Shown here: positions 56,649 to 64,000 of the stretch, piece after piece | Position numbering within the stretch: the first letter of the stretch is position 1 | Layout: the number at the start of each line of letters is the position of its first letter | DNA from: Hymenobacter busanensis | Lineage (GTDB): Bacteria > Bacteroidota > Bacteroidia > Cytophagales > Hymenobacteraceae | Assembly (NCBI RefSeq): GCF_008727865.1 | Contig: NZ_VTWU01000010.1 | Span: 1 to 64,000 of the forward strand | Reading direction: 5' to 3' | DNA length: 64,000 nt | Program-made: the position numbers and the translations under genes | Notes under the pieces: generated by a model | What the model was told of the DNA's origin: nothing | Seen by the model: only the letters and a program-made list of their open reading frames with translations | Database searches by the model: none

Positions 56649-57035
56649 GCGGGCCAGTTGTTAGGGCGGAGGTTGAAATCCCAATCCTAAAGATACAGGA
56701 TTTCGGTCCGGGGAAATGGTTGGGGAAAAGGGAAAAAAGGGCAGAATAGCGGGGCAAAGGCCGGCCAGTTGGGGTTGCGGCCGTCTTTGCCCAAGGTCAT
56801 GGTTTCTGTGCCTCCGCCTGAGCCAGGAACGCGGCGCAGTGGAGCCCAGCGGCCAACCCCACAGCCCCTCGCCCTACGCAAGAAGAAGCAACAGAAACGC
56901 CAATGCCCGGCAGCGCCGGGCAGAGGGCTTCAAATATAAGTAAATTCCGAAAGCGCATAACCGCTCCGGCGCACCCGCCCCGCGCCTTGCGCCACCGCCT
57001 GTCGGGCCTAACTTGAGCCCTCAAACCGCCGTGCC
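56649..57035. other. 387-base divergent intergenic region
   Basis: This is the only gene-free stretch longer than 300 bases inside the window. It holds an exact minus-strand -7 box (TATATTTG, 56938-56931), an 8-bp hairpin (TGCCCGGC 56904-56911 with GCCGGGCA 56915-56922), and a near -7 box (TATCTTTA, 56695-56688). Short open frames on both strands have no coding character I can support. It may hold a long nupG-like leader or a small RNA. Confidence 0.5.
56931..56938 (-). promoter_or_regulatory. -7 promoter element TATATTTG, minus strand
   Basis: An exact TAnnTTTG match reading toward the transporter gene, about 280 bases before its ATG. A GC-rich hairpin starts 9 bases downstream, as for a structured leader or small RNA. 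Confidence 0.5.
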
Positions 57036-57677
57036 ATGCAACTGCCCAATCCTTTTTCCCTGGCTCCCATGCGCTCCGAGCAGGAACTGCAGGCTGCCGA
57101 GCCGGAACGCGCCGCCAGCTACCGGGTGGTGCAGCGCATGATTGACACCACCAAAGCCAACCTCGGAGACAACTCTTTTGATTTTTTGCTCTGGGGCTGG
57201 CTGGTGCTGGTGGCGGCTTTGGGCCACTACGCGCTGCTCTGGGGGCACACGGCGCAGCCCTGGCTGCCGTGGGCCGTGCTTATGCCGCTGGGTGGCGTGG
57301 TGGCCGCCGTGCACAACTTCCGGCGCGAACGGCGCACCACCGTTCCTACTTACCTCGACGACCTGCTGGGCTACCTGTGGCTGGGCTTCACGGTGCTGCT
57401 GGTGGCGCTGCTGGCCCTTATGCTCACGGGCCGCATCAGTTTCCAAAGCGGCTTTATTCTCTTCATGACGCTCTACGGGCTGGGCACGTTTGCCTCGGGC
57501 GGCGCCCTGCGGTTCCGGCCACTCGTCTACGGCGGGCTAGGAGCTTGGGCGTTTGCCCTATTGGGGTGGTGGGCCAGCTACAGCCAGCTGCTGCTGCTGA
57601 TAGCCGCCACCGTAACGGTGAGCTACATCGTGCCGGGGTACCTGCTGCGGCGCGGGCATCGGCGCGGAGCCAGCTAG
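57036..57677 (+). CDS. four- to six-helix membrane protein
   Basis: A 213-residue membrane protein without known function. A soluble N-terminal part (SEQELQAAEPERAASYRVVQRMIDTTKANLGDNSFDFLLWGWLVLVAALGHYALL) leads into about six hydrophobic helices and a basic end RRGHRRGAS. The segment 'ANLGDNSFDFLLWGWLVL' looks conserved. In other Bacteroidota proteins of this kind often precede a small winged-helix regulator gene, but here the next gene is convergent, so no regulator is attached. ATG 57036 is the first start after the divergent region. Confidence 0.78.
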   Translation: MQLPNPFSLAPMRSEQELQAAEPERAASYRVVQRMIDTTKANLGDNSFDFLLWGWLVLVAALGHYALLWGHTAQPWLPWAVLMPLGGVVAAVHNFRRERRTTVPTYLDDLLGYLWLGFTVLLVALLALMLTGRISFQSGFILFMTLYGLGTFASGGALRFRPLVYGGLGAWAFALLGWWASYSQLLLLIAATVTVSYIVPGYLLRRGHRRGAS

Positions 57678-57694
57678 TAGCCGAGGGAGCCGGG

Positions 57695-58516
57695 CTACCA
57701 ACGCGGCGTAGCCGAAGCGGGGCGCGTGAGCGAGGCTTTGCGAATTCCCGCGGCGTCGGGTTCGGCGGGCGCGGGGCGGCGCTTCCATTCCCGGTGCGCC
57801 GCTAGGTGGTTGCCGCCGCCGAGGGTGTAGCCGATGGAAGCCATGCCGTTGAACACGGAGCCCGGCCCAATCAGGTACCACTGCACATCGGCGTCGAAGG
57901 CGTCCCACTCGGTAACGGTGCGGCGGCCCGACGGCTCGCGCACGGTTTCGGAATACGAGCCCACGGTGCGCGGCAGGGGCGTGTACTGCAGGCCCGCGTA
58001 CACATCAATAACCACGCGGTGGGCGCGGCCGGCCCGAAACTGGTAGCCTACGCCCGCTCCGCCGCCCACGGCATCGAAGCGGCGCGTGATGGGCAGCTCG
58101 TATTCGGCGGTAATGCTTTCCAGAAACCCATCGGGGCGGTACACGGTGGCGGTGCGGTCGTAGTTGAACGTGGAGGTGAAGCGGCCGAAGCTCACTTTGC
58201 CCTGCACGTAGAAACCGTGGCCGAAACGCTTCGGCGAAGTATAGAAGCGCAAGTAAGGCTCCAGTTTGGGACCGGTTACGTCGCCGAGGTAGTAATAGGA
58301 GCCGACCAGACCCAGCCCAAACTGCCGCCCCAGCCCCACCTCCGCTTGCCCGCGCACCTTGTTTATCAGCCCCAGTGGGTTGAAACGCAGGGTAAGTCCC
58401 AGGGGAGCCGGGCCCGCAGCCGGCGTGTCGTCAGCGGGCGCGTCCTGAGCCGCGGCGTTCAGGCTAAAAATCAGGAAAGAGAATCCCAGGAGTCGGCGTA
58501 CTACCCCACCATGCAT
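57695..58516 (-). CDS. outer-membrane beta-barrel protein, unknown
   Basis: A 273-residue exported protein. Signal peptide: VRRLLGFSFLIFSLNAAAQ. Alternating hydrophobic strands follow (LGLTLRFNPLGLINKVRGQAEVGLGRQFGLGLVGSYYYLGDVTGPKLEPYLRFYTSPKRFGHGFYVQGKVSFG ... DAVGGGAGVGYQFRAGRAHRVVIDVYAGLQYTP ... FNGMASIGYTLGG). These resemble small outer-membrane barrels of the DUF3575 or OmpW-like kind. The last 35 residues are Pro- and Arg-rich and not barrel-like. Function unknown. It is convergent with the membrane protein gene at 57036. Confidence 0.75.
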   Translation of the reverse strand: MHGGVVRRLLGFSFLIFSLNAAAQDAPADDTPAAGPAPLGLTLRFNPLGLINKVRGQAEVGLGRQFGLGLVGSYYYLGDVTGPKLEPYLRFYTSPKRFGHGFYVQGKVSFGRFTSTFNYDRTATVYRPDGFLESITAEYELPITRRFDAVGGGAGVGYQFRAGRAHRVVIDVYAGLQYTPLPRTVGSYSETVREPSGRRTVTEWDAFDADVQWYLIGPGSVFNGMASIGYTLGGGNHLAAHREWKRRPAPAEPDAAGIRKASLTRPASATPRW

Positions 58517-58584
58517 AAGGACAAGCTATAAGCAGCGGCCCACGGTGGCCGAACGTTAAAAGTAGCCAACCGCCGCCGGGGTGC

Positions 58585-58617
58585 AAAAAAATACCTCCGG
58601 CCACAAAGCCGGAGGTA
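58585..58617 (-). terminator. intrinsic terminator after the OYE gene
   Basis: TACCTCCGGC (58592-58601) pairs exactly with GCCGGAGGTA (58608-58617), with a 6-base loop. On the minus strand it is followed by T7 (58591-58585). Confidence 0.9.
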
Positions 58618-58682
58618 GTGCTGCTGGGCTGCTACACGCGCAAGCCCGAGCAAGCGGAGCCCAATGAAAGCGGCCAACGCAG

Positions 58683-59792
58683 TTAGCGCACCGCTTCCAC
58701 TTCTGCCAGGGCGGGGTAGTCGGTAAAGCCTTGGTGGAAGCCCTCGGGACCGGGAGCGTAGAGCGTAGCCGGGTCAAGCGGGCTGAGCTCGGCGCCGGTG
58801 CGCAGGCGCTCCACCAGGTCGGGGTTGGCAATAAACGGCCGGCCAAAGGCCACGAGGTCGGCGCGGCCGCTTTGCAGGGCTTCTTCGGCGCGGGCGGCAT
58901 CGTAGCCGCCGCTCAAAATGAGGGTGTTGGTGAAGCGCTGCCGCACGGCCGCTACCGTAGCCTCGGGCACGGCCGGCGCGCCCATTGCGCTGTGGTCAAC
59001 GAGGTGGAGGTACACCAGGTTCAGGCGCTGCAGCTCGGTGGCGAGGTACTCGTAAGTCGCGTCGATTTCGGGGTAGTGCGGCATGTCGGAGGCCATACCC
59101 CAGGGCGAGAGCCGGATGCCGGTGCGCTCGGGCCCGATGGCTTCGGCTACGGCCTTGGCTACTTCCAGCACAAACCGGGCGCGGTTTTCCACCGAGCCGC
59201 CGTACTCGTCGGTGCGCTGGTTCGATACGGGATTCAGGAACTGCTCCAGCAGGTAGCCGTTGGCGCCGTGCAGCTCCACGCCGTCGAAACCGGCTTCGAT
59301 GGCCAGTTTGGCGCTGTGCACAAACTCCTGCAGCAAGCCGGGCAGCTCGTCGGGGCGCAGGGCGCGGGGCTGGGGGTGGTCCTGCATCTGCTGCTGGTCG
59401 GTCCACATGGTGCCGGCGGCCTGCACGGCCGAGGGGGCCACGACTTCGGCGCCCTCGGGCAGGTTGAGTGCGTGGCCAATGCGGCCGGTATGCATCAGCT
59501 GCACGAAAATGTGGCCGCCTTTGGTGTGCACGGCCTGCGTGGTCAGGCGCCAGCCTTCTACCTGCTCCTGGGTAAACAAACCCGGAATGCGGGCGTAGCC
59601 GAGGCCGTTGGGCGAGGGCGACACGCCTTCGGAGATGATGAGACCGGCCGAGGCGCGCTGGGCGTAGTACTCGGCAATCAGCGAATTGGCCACGTTGCCG
59701 AGGGCGCGGCTGCGCGTCATCGGGGCCATTACCACGTGGTTCTGGAGCGTGTAGGGGCCCAGCTGGGCCGGCGAAAAGAGTTTCTGGGACAT
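58683..59792 (-). CDS. Old Yellow Enzyme-family ene-reductase
   Basis: A 369-residue FMN-dependent NADPH ene-reductase of the N-ethylmaleimide/GTN reductase (NemA/XenB) class. It reduces activated C=C bonds and electrophiles. The FMN-binding barrel begins LFSPAQLGPYTLQNHVVMAPMTRSRALGN. The substrate-binding His and Asn lie in ELHGANGYLLEQFLNP, with NQRTDEYGGSVENRARF next to them. FMN-phosphate motifs LSGGYD and AFGRPFIANPDL are complete. It follows an ArsR-type regulator by 82 bases on the same strand, and the pair suggests induction by electrophiles. The gap contains a near -7 box (minus strand AACTTTTG). Confidence 0.95.
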   Translation of the reverse strand: MSQKLFSPAQLGPYTLQNHVVMAPMTRSRALGNVANSLIAEYYAQRASAGLIISEGVSPSPNGLGYARIPGLFTQEQVEGWRLTTQAVHTKGGHIFVQLMHTGRIGHALNLPEGAEVVAPSAVQAAGTMWTDQQQMQDHPQPRALRPDELPGLLQEFVHSAKLAIEAGFDGVELHGANGYLLEQFLNPVSNQRTDEYGGSVENRARFVLEVAKAVAEAIGPERTGIRLSPWGMASDMPHYPEIDATYEYLATELQRLNLVYLHLVDHSAMGAPAVPEATVAAVRQRFTNTLILSGGYDAARAEEALQSGRADLVAFGRPFIANPDLVERLRTGAELSPLDPATLYAPGPEGFHQGFTDYPALAEVEAVR

Positions 59793-59874
59793 GAATGGTA
59801 GTGCTTAAGGGCGAACGGTAGGCCCTATAAAGCATCTAAGCATTCAAAAGTTTGGATTGATTGCCGGAATTTTT

Positions 59875-60144
59875 TTAGCCCAGCTCCCCCAGAAACGCCG
59901 ACAGCCCGCGCAGGGCTTCGCGGTTGAGGCGCACCAGCACGCAGCGGCCCTGTTTTTGGGTTTCCACCAGCCCGCTGTCGGCCAGCACTTTTAGGTGGTG
60001 CGAGGTGCAAGGCTGCGAGAGGCCGGTGAGCTGCTGCACTTCGGCAAACGCCAGCGGCTCGCGCTGGCTGAGGGCCAGCACAATGCCGAGCCGGTATTTG
60101 TCGGCCAGGGCGTTGGTGGTTTTGGTGACGAGGGCAGCATCCAT
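59875..60144 (-). CDS. ArsR-family transcriptional repressor
   Basis: An 89-residue winged-helix DNA-binding protein. The recognition helix region is FAEVQQLTGLSQPCTSHHLKVLADSGLVETQKQGRCVLVRLN. A Cys in the recognition helix (QPCTSHHLK) sits where ArsR and NemR-like sensors often carry a reactive thiol; another Cys lies in the wing (QGRCVLV). No standard metal-site motif (ELCVCDL) is seen. It may sense electrophiles through these cysteines and control the OYE gene immediately downstream. The protein is short, without a dimerisation extension beyond SAFLGELG. Confidence 0.9.
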   Translation of the reverse strand: MDAALVTKTTNALADKYRLGIVLALSQREPLAFAEVQQLTGLSQPCTSHHLKVLADSGLVETQKQGRCVLVRLNREALRGLSAFLGELG

Positions 60145-60172
60145 GCGGCAAGCAAGTTAGGCAGTAAACAAA

Positions 60173-60206
60173 CCGCAGCCAGCCTTGGGAACAAGACTGG
60201 CTGCGG
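60173..60206 (-). terminator. hairpin between sod and arsR
   Basis: CCGCAGCCAG (60173-60182) pairs exactly with CTGGCTGCGG (60197-60206). A weak T-run (TTTGTTT) follows on the minus strand, 42 bases after the sod stop. Confidence 0.65.
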
Positions 60207-60247
60207 AAAAAGTTTGCCGCCGGTGTCGTAACTCCGGCCAAGCGGTA

Positions 60248-60862
<615 letters not shown>

Positions 60863-60963
60863 AGTGCTATGGGTTTTGGGGGTTGGAACGAAAAGAAAGG
60901 TCAGGGTATAACCGCCGAAGGGGGCCGCGGGTTGCGCCGCCGGGCGGAGGCGGCCAAAAGTAG

Positions 60964-61416
60964 CTATTTCCGCCGCTCGGCAAAGAAGCGCTGCATGAGG
61001 GCGGCGCACTCGTCGGCCAGCACGCCCGTTACCAGCTCGCAGCGCGGGTGCAGCAGCTGGCCGTGGCGGCGGTAACCGAACTTCTCTTCGGGGGCACCGA
61101 ACACCACGCGCGGCACTTGTGCCCAGGCGGCAGCGCCGGCGCACATCACGCAGGGCTCCACGGTCACGTAGAGGGTGCAGTCGTGCAGGTATTTGTTGCC
61201 GAGGTGGTTGGCGGCGGCCGTCAGGGCCAGCATTTCGGCGTGGGCCGTCACGTCGCGCAACTGCTCGGTTTGGTTGTGTCCGCGCCCGATTACCTGGCCG
61301 GTGGCGGTGAAGGCTACGACGGCCCCGATGGGAATTTCGCCGAGCTGGTAGGCCAGTTCGGCTTCGCGCAGGGCGTGGCGCATCAGGCGCTGGTCGTGGG
61401 CAGGAGGGGTGGACAT
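60964..61416 (-). CDS. tadA: tRNA adenosine(34) deaminase
   Basis: A 150-residue zinc deaminase that makes inosine at the wobble position of tRNA-Arg. The zinc and proton-transfer motif is HAE (59-61), and the second motif PCVMC (88-92). DEKxG-like [10 protein letters not shown] and the C-terminal [20 protein letters not shown] are typical of Bacteroidota TadA. A guanine deaminase of the same fold is less likely. ATG 61416 lies 7 bases after a minus-strand TACCTTCG box, so the in-frame codon at 61458 is not the start and the mRNA may be nearly leaderless. Confidence 0.9.
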   Translation of the reverse strand: MSTPPAHDQRLMRHALREAELAYQLGEIPIGAVVAFTATGQVIGRGHNQTEQLRDVTAHAEMLALTAAANHLGNKYLHDCTLYVTVEPCVMCAGAAAWAQVPRVVFGAPEEKFGYRRHGQLLHPRCELVTGVLADECAALMQRFFAERRK

Positions 61417-61423
61417 GGGCGGG

Positions 61424-61431
61424 CGAAGGTA
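61424..61431 (-). promoter_or_regulatory. -7 promoter element TACCTTCG (tadA)
   Basis: On the minus strand TACCTTCG ends 7 bases before the tadA ATG (61416). It is one mismatch from TAnnTTTG. Confidence 0.55.
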
Positions 61432-61458
61432 GCGGAGAAGTGGGGCAGATTCGCACAA

Positions 61459-61489
61459 AAAAGCCCCACCGGATAAGGGCAGGGCTTTT
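61459..61489 (-). terminator. terminator after the M1 aminopeptidase gene
   Basis: AAAAGCCC (61459-61466) pairs exactly with GGGCTTTT (61482-61489), and the minus strand continues with T-rich sequence (TTTTTT to 61457). It lies 25 bases past the stop at 61514. Confidence 0.65.
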
Positions 61490-61513
61490 CTGGTTGGGAA
61501 GATGAATTACGAA

Positions 61514-64000
61514 TTACGCCTTTTTCTCCTCCGGTATCTTCACGTTGTCGTCGGGGTTGCGGTCGACGAGCTTGTTGAAGGGGTCAATGCCGGCGCGCTC
61601 GGGCTTGGTGGGCACGGTGAATTCGAGGCGGTTGCGGCCGGGCTTCAGGCGGCGCTTTTCCACCAGCAGGGGCACATCCTGCCACTTGCCGTTCACCTTT
61701 TTGCGGCCCAGCACGCCCACGTCAATCAGGTCGCGCGACTTCAAATCGGGCGTTTCGTTGCCCAGGGAGTCGGCGTAGAGCTTCTTGGTATCGACAGTGA
61801 GCATGACGCGGTACTGGCCGTTGGGCAGCTTGCGGTAGGAGGCCGAATCGACCTTGTTTTCGTAGAGGGTAATCTTCTCAAACAGGTCCGTGACCAGGTA
61901 CTGCAAGGAGTCGGGCGTGTGCTTGCGGATGTAGCTCAGGAACTCGATGGAGTTGGTGAAGGGGGCGCGCTGGTAGGCCACTTTGTCGCGGTATTCCTTG
62001 ATGGCGCTGTTCACGGCGGCTTCGCCGATGTAGTCCTGCAGGGCGTACATTACCAAGGAACCCTTGCGGTAGTGGATGTAGGGCTGGTTTTCGACCAGGT
62101 ACAGCGGCACCTCCTTCTTCTGCTCAAACGAGCGGCCCTGCAGGTAGTCGTCGAGCTCGAAGCGCAGGAACTTCTTCATTTTGTCGGCGCCGTAGAGGTG
62201 CTTCATCACCATCAGGGCCCCGTACTGGCTCAGGGTTTCGGCCATGAGCGTGCTGCCCTGCACGTTGCCGCCAATGATTTGGTGGGCAAACCACTGGTGG
62301 GCCACCTCGTGGGCCGTCACGTAGAGCGGGTAGTCGATGTCCTTGGGGTCGGTCGAGTCCACGTCGGCCACGAAGCCGATGCTTTCGGAGAACGGAATGG
62401 TGTTGGGGAACGACTGCGCAAACGACGAGTAGCCCGGAAACTCCAGGATGCGCACCTGCCGGTGCTGGTAGGGGCCGAAGTGGGCGGTGTAGTAGTCGAG
62501 ACCGAGCTGCACGCCGCGCACCATGCGCTGGAGGTTGTACTCGTGGCCGGGCTGGTAGTAAATCTCGATGGGCACGCCTTTCCACTGGGCCTTGTGCACG
62601 GCGTAGCGGGCCGAGAGGAAGGAGTAGAAGTTGAGAATGGGCGCGTCCATCTTGTAGTGGAAGTAGCGGCGGCCATCCTTCGTCCATTCCTTTTGCAGGT
62701 AGCCCGGCGCAATGGCTATCTGGTCGGGCGAGGTGCTGACGGTGGTTTCAAAGCGAATCCAGTCGGCGTCGTTGCTGATGTAGGTGTTCATGCGCGCCGC
62801 CGAGTCGCGCACCGAGGCCATGCGCGGTTTGGGCTTCAGGCCTTGCTCTTTACGCGTGTCGTCGTCGTCGAGCTCCCAGTTGGGCTGGTAGCCGATGTGC
62901 GGCAGCATTTCGGAGTTCATGAACGTGCCGTTGTAGACGACGGCCGTGCTGGAGCCGCGGTTGGGGAAGCCGGGGTTGGTGTAGCGCAGGTCGAAGTTCA
63001 GCTGCACCGAGTCGCCGGGCTGCAAGGGCTGCTGGAGGCGCAGAATGCGGTAGTCGGCGTCGCCGATTTCGTCGTGCAGCACCTCTTTGGCCGGGCGGCC
63101 CAGGGTCAGCTGCTTCACCTCGGCGTCGGTCTGGCCCATCAGATGTACCGAGTCGATGGGCTGGCGGGTGCGGTTGACGAGCCAGTAGAAGCCGTGGAAC
63201 CGCACGTCGCGCTGCTCGGGGAAGATGTCCACGTTCACATTAGCCGCCGTGATGCGCGGCTGCGGCGCCTTCTCAAAGCGCTTGTACTTCTTCTCAAAGT
63301 CGGCCGTCAGCTTCTCGCTCTCGTCGGAGGTGCGGTAGGTATTCAGCACGTTGGTGTTGTAGAAAATATAGCCGCCCAGGCCCACGAAAGCCAGCAGCGC
63401 CACGCCCGCCACCACGCGCAGCCCCGGCGAAAAGCCGAAGCGGGCCTGCTGCCAGCGCCAGGAAAAGCGGGTTTCGGTGCCGCGCGGCCACAGCAGCGAC
63501 GAAGCCAGCGCCAACAGCACCGCAAACGCGCCCCAGTAGAGCTTGAAGGCGAAGAACGGCCACACGAAATGTCCGTAGCCGTTCATGGCCGAGTAGGGCG
63601 TGCCCGGCGCGCCGTTGAAGGAGTACAGGTTGTGCTCCAGGCCCAGCGTGCCTTTGAAGATGTTGAACACGTAGTAGATGACCATGATGAAATGGCCGAT
63701 GTACTTGTTGTTGCAGAGCACCTGAATGAGCATGGCCAGCACGCACATCAGCAACATGCCGATGAGGCGGAAGCCGAACAGCTCCTTCACGTACACGTCC
63801 AGCTCGTAGTTGAAATAGCCCTTGAAAGTTTGCAGCAGCAGCCCGCACACCATCACCACGGCCAGCAGCACCACCTGAATGCCCATCAGGGCCAGCAGCT
63901 TGGCCACGAAGGGCACCCACGAAGGCATGGGCATGGCGTCGTAAATCTGGTTGACTTTGCTGTCCCGCTCGCGCCACACCAGCTCGCCCGAGTAGAACGT
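61514..64000 (-). CDS. ABC-2 permease / M1 aminopeptidase fusion, 5' end outside
   Basis: At least 828 residues; the open frame runs through the right edge (reading TFYSGELVWRERDSKV), so the start is outside the window. Six or so membrane helices (for example WVPFVAKLLALMGIQVVLLAVVMV, FRLIGMLLMCVLAMLIQVL, VVAGVALLAFVGLGGYIF) resemble the permease part of ABC-2 transporters. They are followed by an extracytoplasmic M1-type domain: an N-terminal beta region, then the zinc motif HEVAHQWFAHQIIGG with the third ligand Glu in LMAETLSQYGALMVMKHLYG. The exopeptidase GxMEN motif is not evident. Fusions of this design occur across Bacteroidota, usually beside an ABC ATPase gene, which may lie just beyond the edge. 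Its substrate is unknown. Confidence 0.88.
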   Translation of the reverse strand, partial: TFYSGELVWRERDSKVNQIYDAMPMPSWVPFVAKLLALMGIQVVLLAVVMVCGLLLQTFKGYFNYELDVYVKELFGFRLIGMLLMCVLAMLIQVLCNNKYIGHFIMVIYYVFNIFKGTLGLEHNLYSFNGAPGTPYSAMNGYGHFVWPFFAFKLYWGAFAVLLALASSLLWPRGTETRFSWRWQQARFGFSPGLRVVAGVALLAFVGLGGYIFYNTNVLNTYRTSDESEKLTADFEKKYKRFEKAPQPRITAANVNVDIFPEQRDVRFHGFYWLVNRTRQPIDSVHLMGQTDAEVKQLTLGRPAKEVLHDEIGDADYRILRLQQPLQPGDSVQLNFDLRYTNPGFPNRGSSTAVVYNGTFMNSEMLPHIGYQPNWELDDDDTRKEQGLKPKPRMASVRDSAARMNTYISNDADWIRFETTVSTSPDQIAIAPGYLQKEWTKDGRRYFHYKMDAPILNFYSFLSARYAVHKAQWKGVPIEIYYQPGHEYNLQRMVRGVQLGLDYYTAHFGPYQHRQVRILEFPGYSSFAQSFPNTIPFSESIGFVADVDSTDPKDIDYPLYVTAHEVAHQWFAHQIIGGNVQGSTLMAETLSQYGALMVMKHLYGADKMKKFLRFELDDYLQGRSFEQKKEVPLYLVENQPYIHYRKGSLVMYALQDYIGEAAVNSAIKEYRDKVAYQRAPFTNSIEFLSYIRKHTPDSLQYLVTDLFEKITLYENKVDSASYRKLPNGQYRVMLTVDTKKLYADSLGNETPDLKSRDLIDVGVLGRKKVNGKWQDVPLLVEKRRLKPGRNRLEFTVPTKPERAGIDPFNKLVDRNPDDNVKIPEEKKA

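Noticed and set aside
56687-56943. Short open frames on both strands in the 387-base intergenic region
   Set aside because: Overlapping frames of about 65-75 residues with Arg/Pro/Gly-rich content and no recognisable start context; not supported as genes.

Overview
The window looks like chromosomal DNA of a GC-rich member of the Bacteroidota, most like Cytophagales of the Hymenobacter type. Three observations support this. It encodes type IX secretion system (T9SS) parts (PorU, PorV, PorZ) together with cargo proteins that end in 'YPNP...' sorting domains. Promoters follow the Bacteroidota pattern TAnnTTTG (mostly TACCTTTG or TACCTTCG) rather than TATAAT. Start codons generally lack Shine-Dalgarno sequences. 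The genus is an inference; no rRNA or tRNA gene is present to test it. I saw no insertion sequence, integrase, phage gene or CRISPR array, so this reads as core chromosome with some accessory patches.

Layout. 1-8.4 kb (minus): an MBL-fold hydrolase, pssA, the T9SS pair porU-porV, and an M16 peptidase-like protein without its zinc motif, ending in a 28-bp perfect hairpin. 8.4-14.5 kb (plus): an FAD oxidoreductase, a large peptidase-MA-like/TolB-propeller/barrel protein, and a beta-helix T9SS cargo. 14.6-19.5 kb (plus): cytochrome c maturation genes ccmB, ccmC, a ccmD-like gene, ccmE (Cys-type) and ccmF. 19.7-24.3 kb (minus): two long paralogous T9SS cargo proteins sharing a 156-bp identical block. 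24.4-27.9 kb (plus): a DUF2520 dehydrogenase-like protein, ferredoxin, IscX, KdsC phosphatase, a cold-shock protein and a UbiA prenyltransferase. 28.9-31.4 kb: two tandem Omp85-like barrels. 31.4-35.3 kb: a GT2 glycosyltransferase facing a three-gene unit (acyl-CoA-dehydrogenase-like, PIG-L deacetylase, NodS-like methyltransferase). This is the best candidate here for an undescribed pathway. 35.5-43.2 kb: purH, then the elongasome genes mreB-mreC-mreD-mrdA-rodA. 43.2-48 kb: two multispanning membrane proteins, a Pro/Ala-linker protein, a ferredoxin and recO. 48-55.2 kb: porZ, tdk, three FKBP-type prolyl isomerases, nrnA and ndk. 55.3-64 kb: a nucleoside transporter, two small membrane or outer-membrane proteins, an ArsR-Old Yellow Enzyme unit, superoxide dismutase, tadA, and a membrane-anchored M1 aminopeptidase running off the right edge.

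How it fits together. Much of the window serves the cell envelope. PorU, PorV and PorZ process and attach exported proteins such as the three or four cargo genes here. The periplasmic FKBPs and Omp85-like barrels may help outer-membrane protein biogenesis. KdsC and PssA supply LPS and phospholipid precursors. MreBCD, PBP2 and RodA build the lateral wall. The Ccm genes export heme and attach it to cytochromes c. Intergenic architecture is a second theme: three inverted repeats built from short iterated words sit inside the ccm and mre operons, and two strong hairpins with T-runs end about 10 nt before the start codon of the next gene in tandem paralog arrays.
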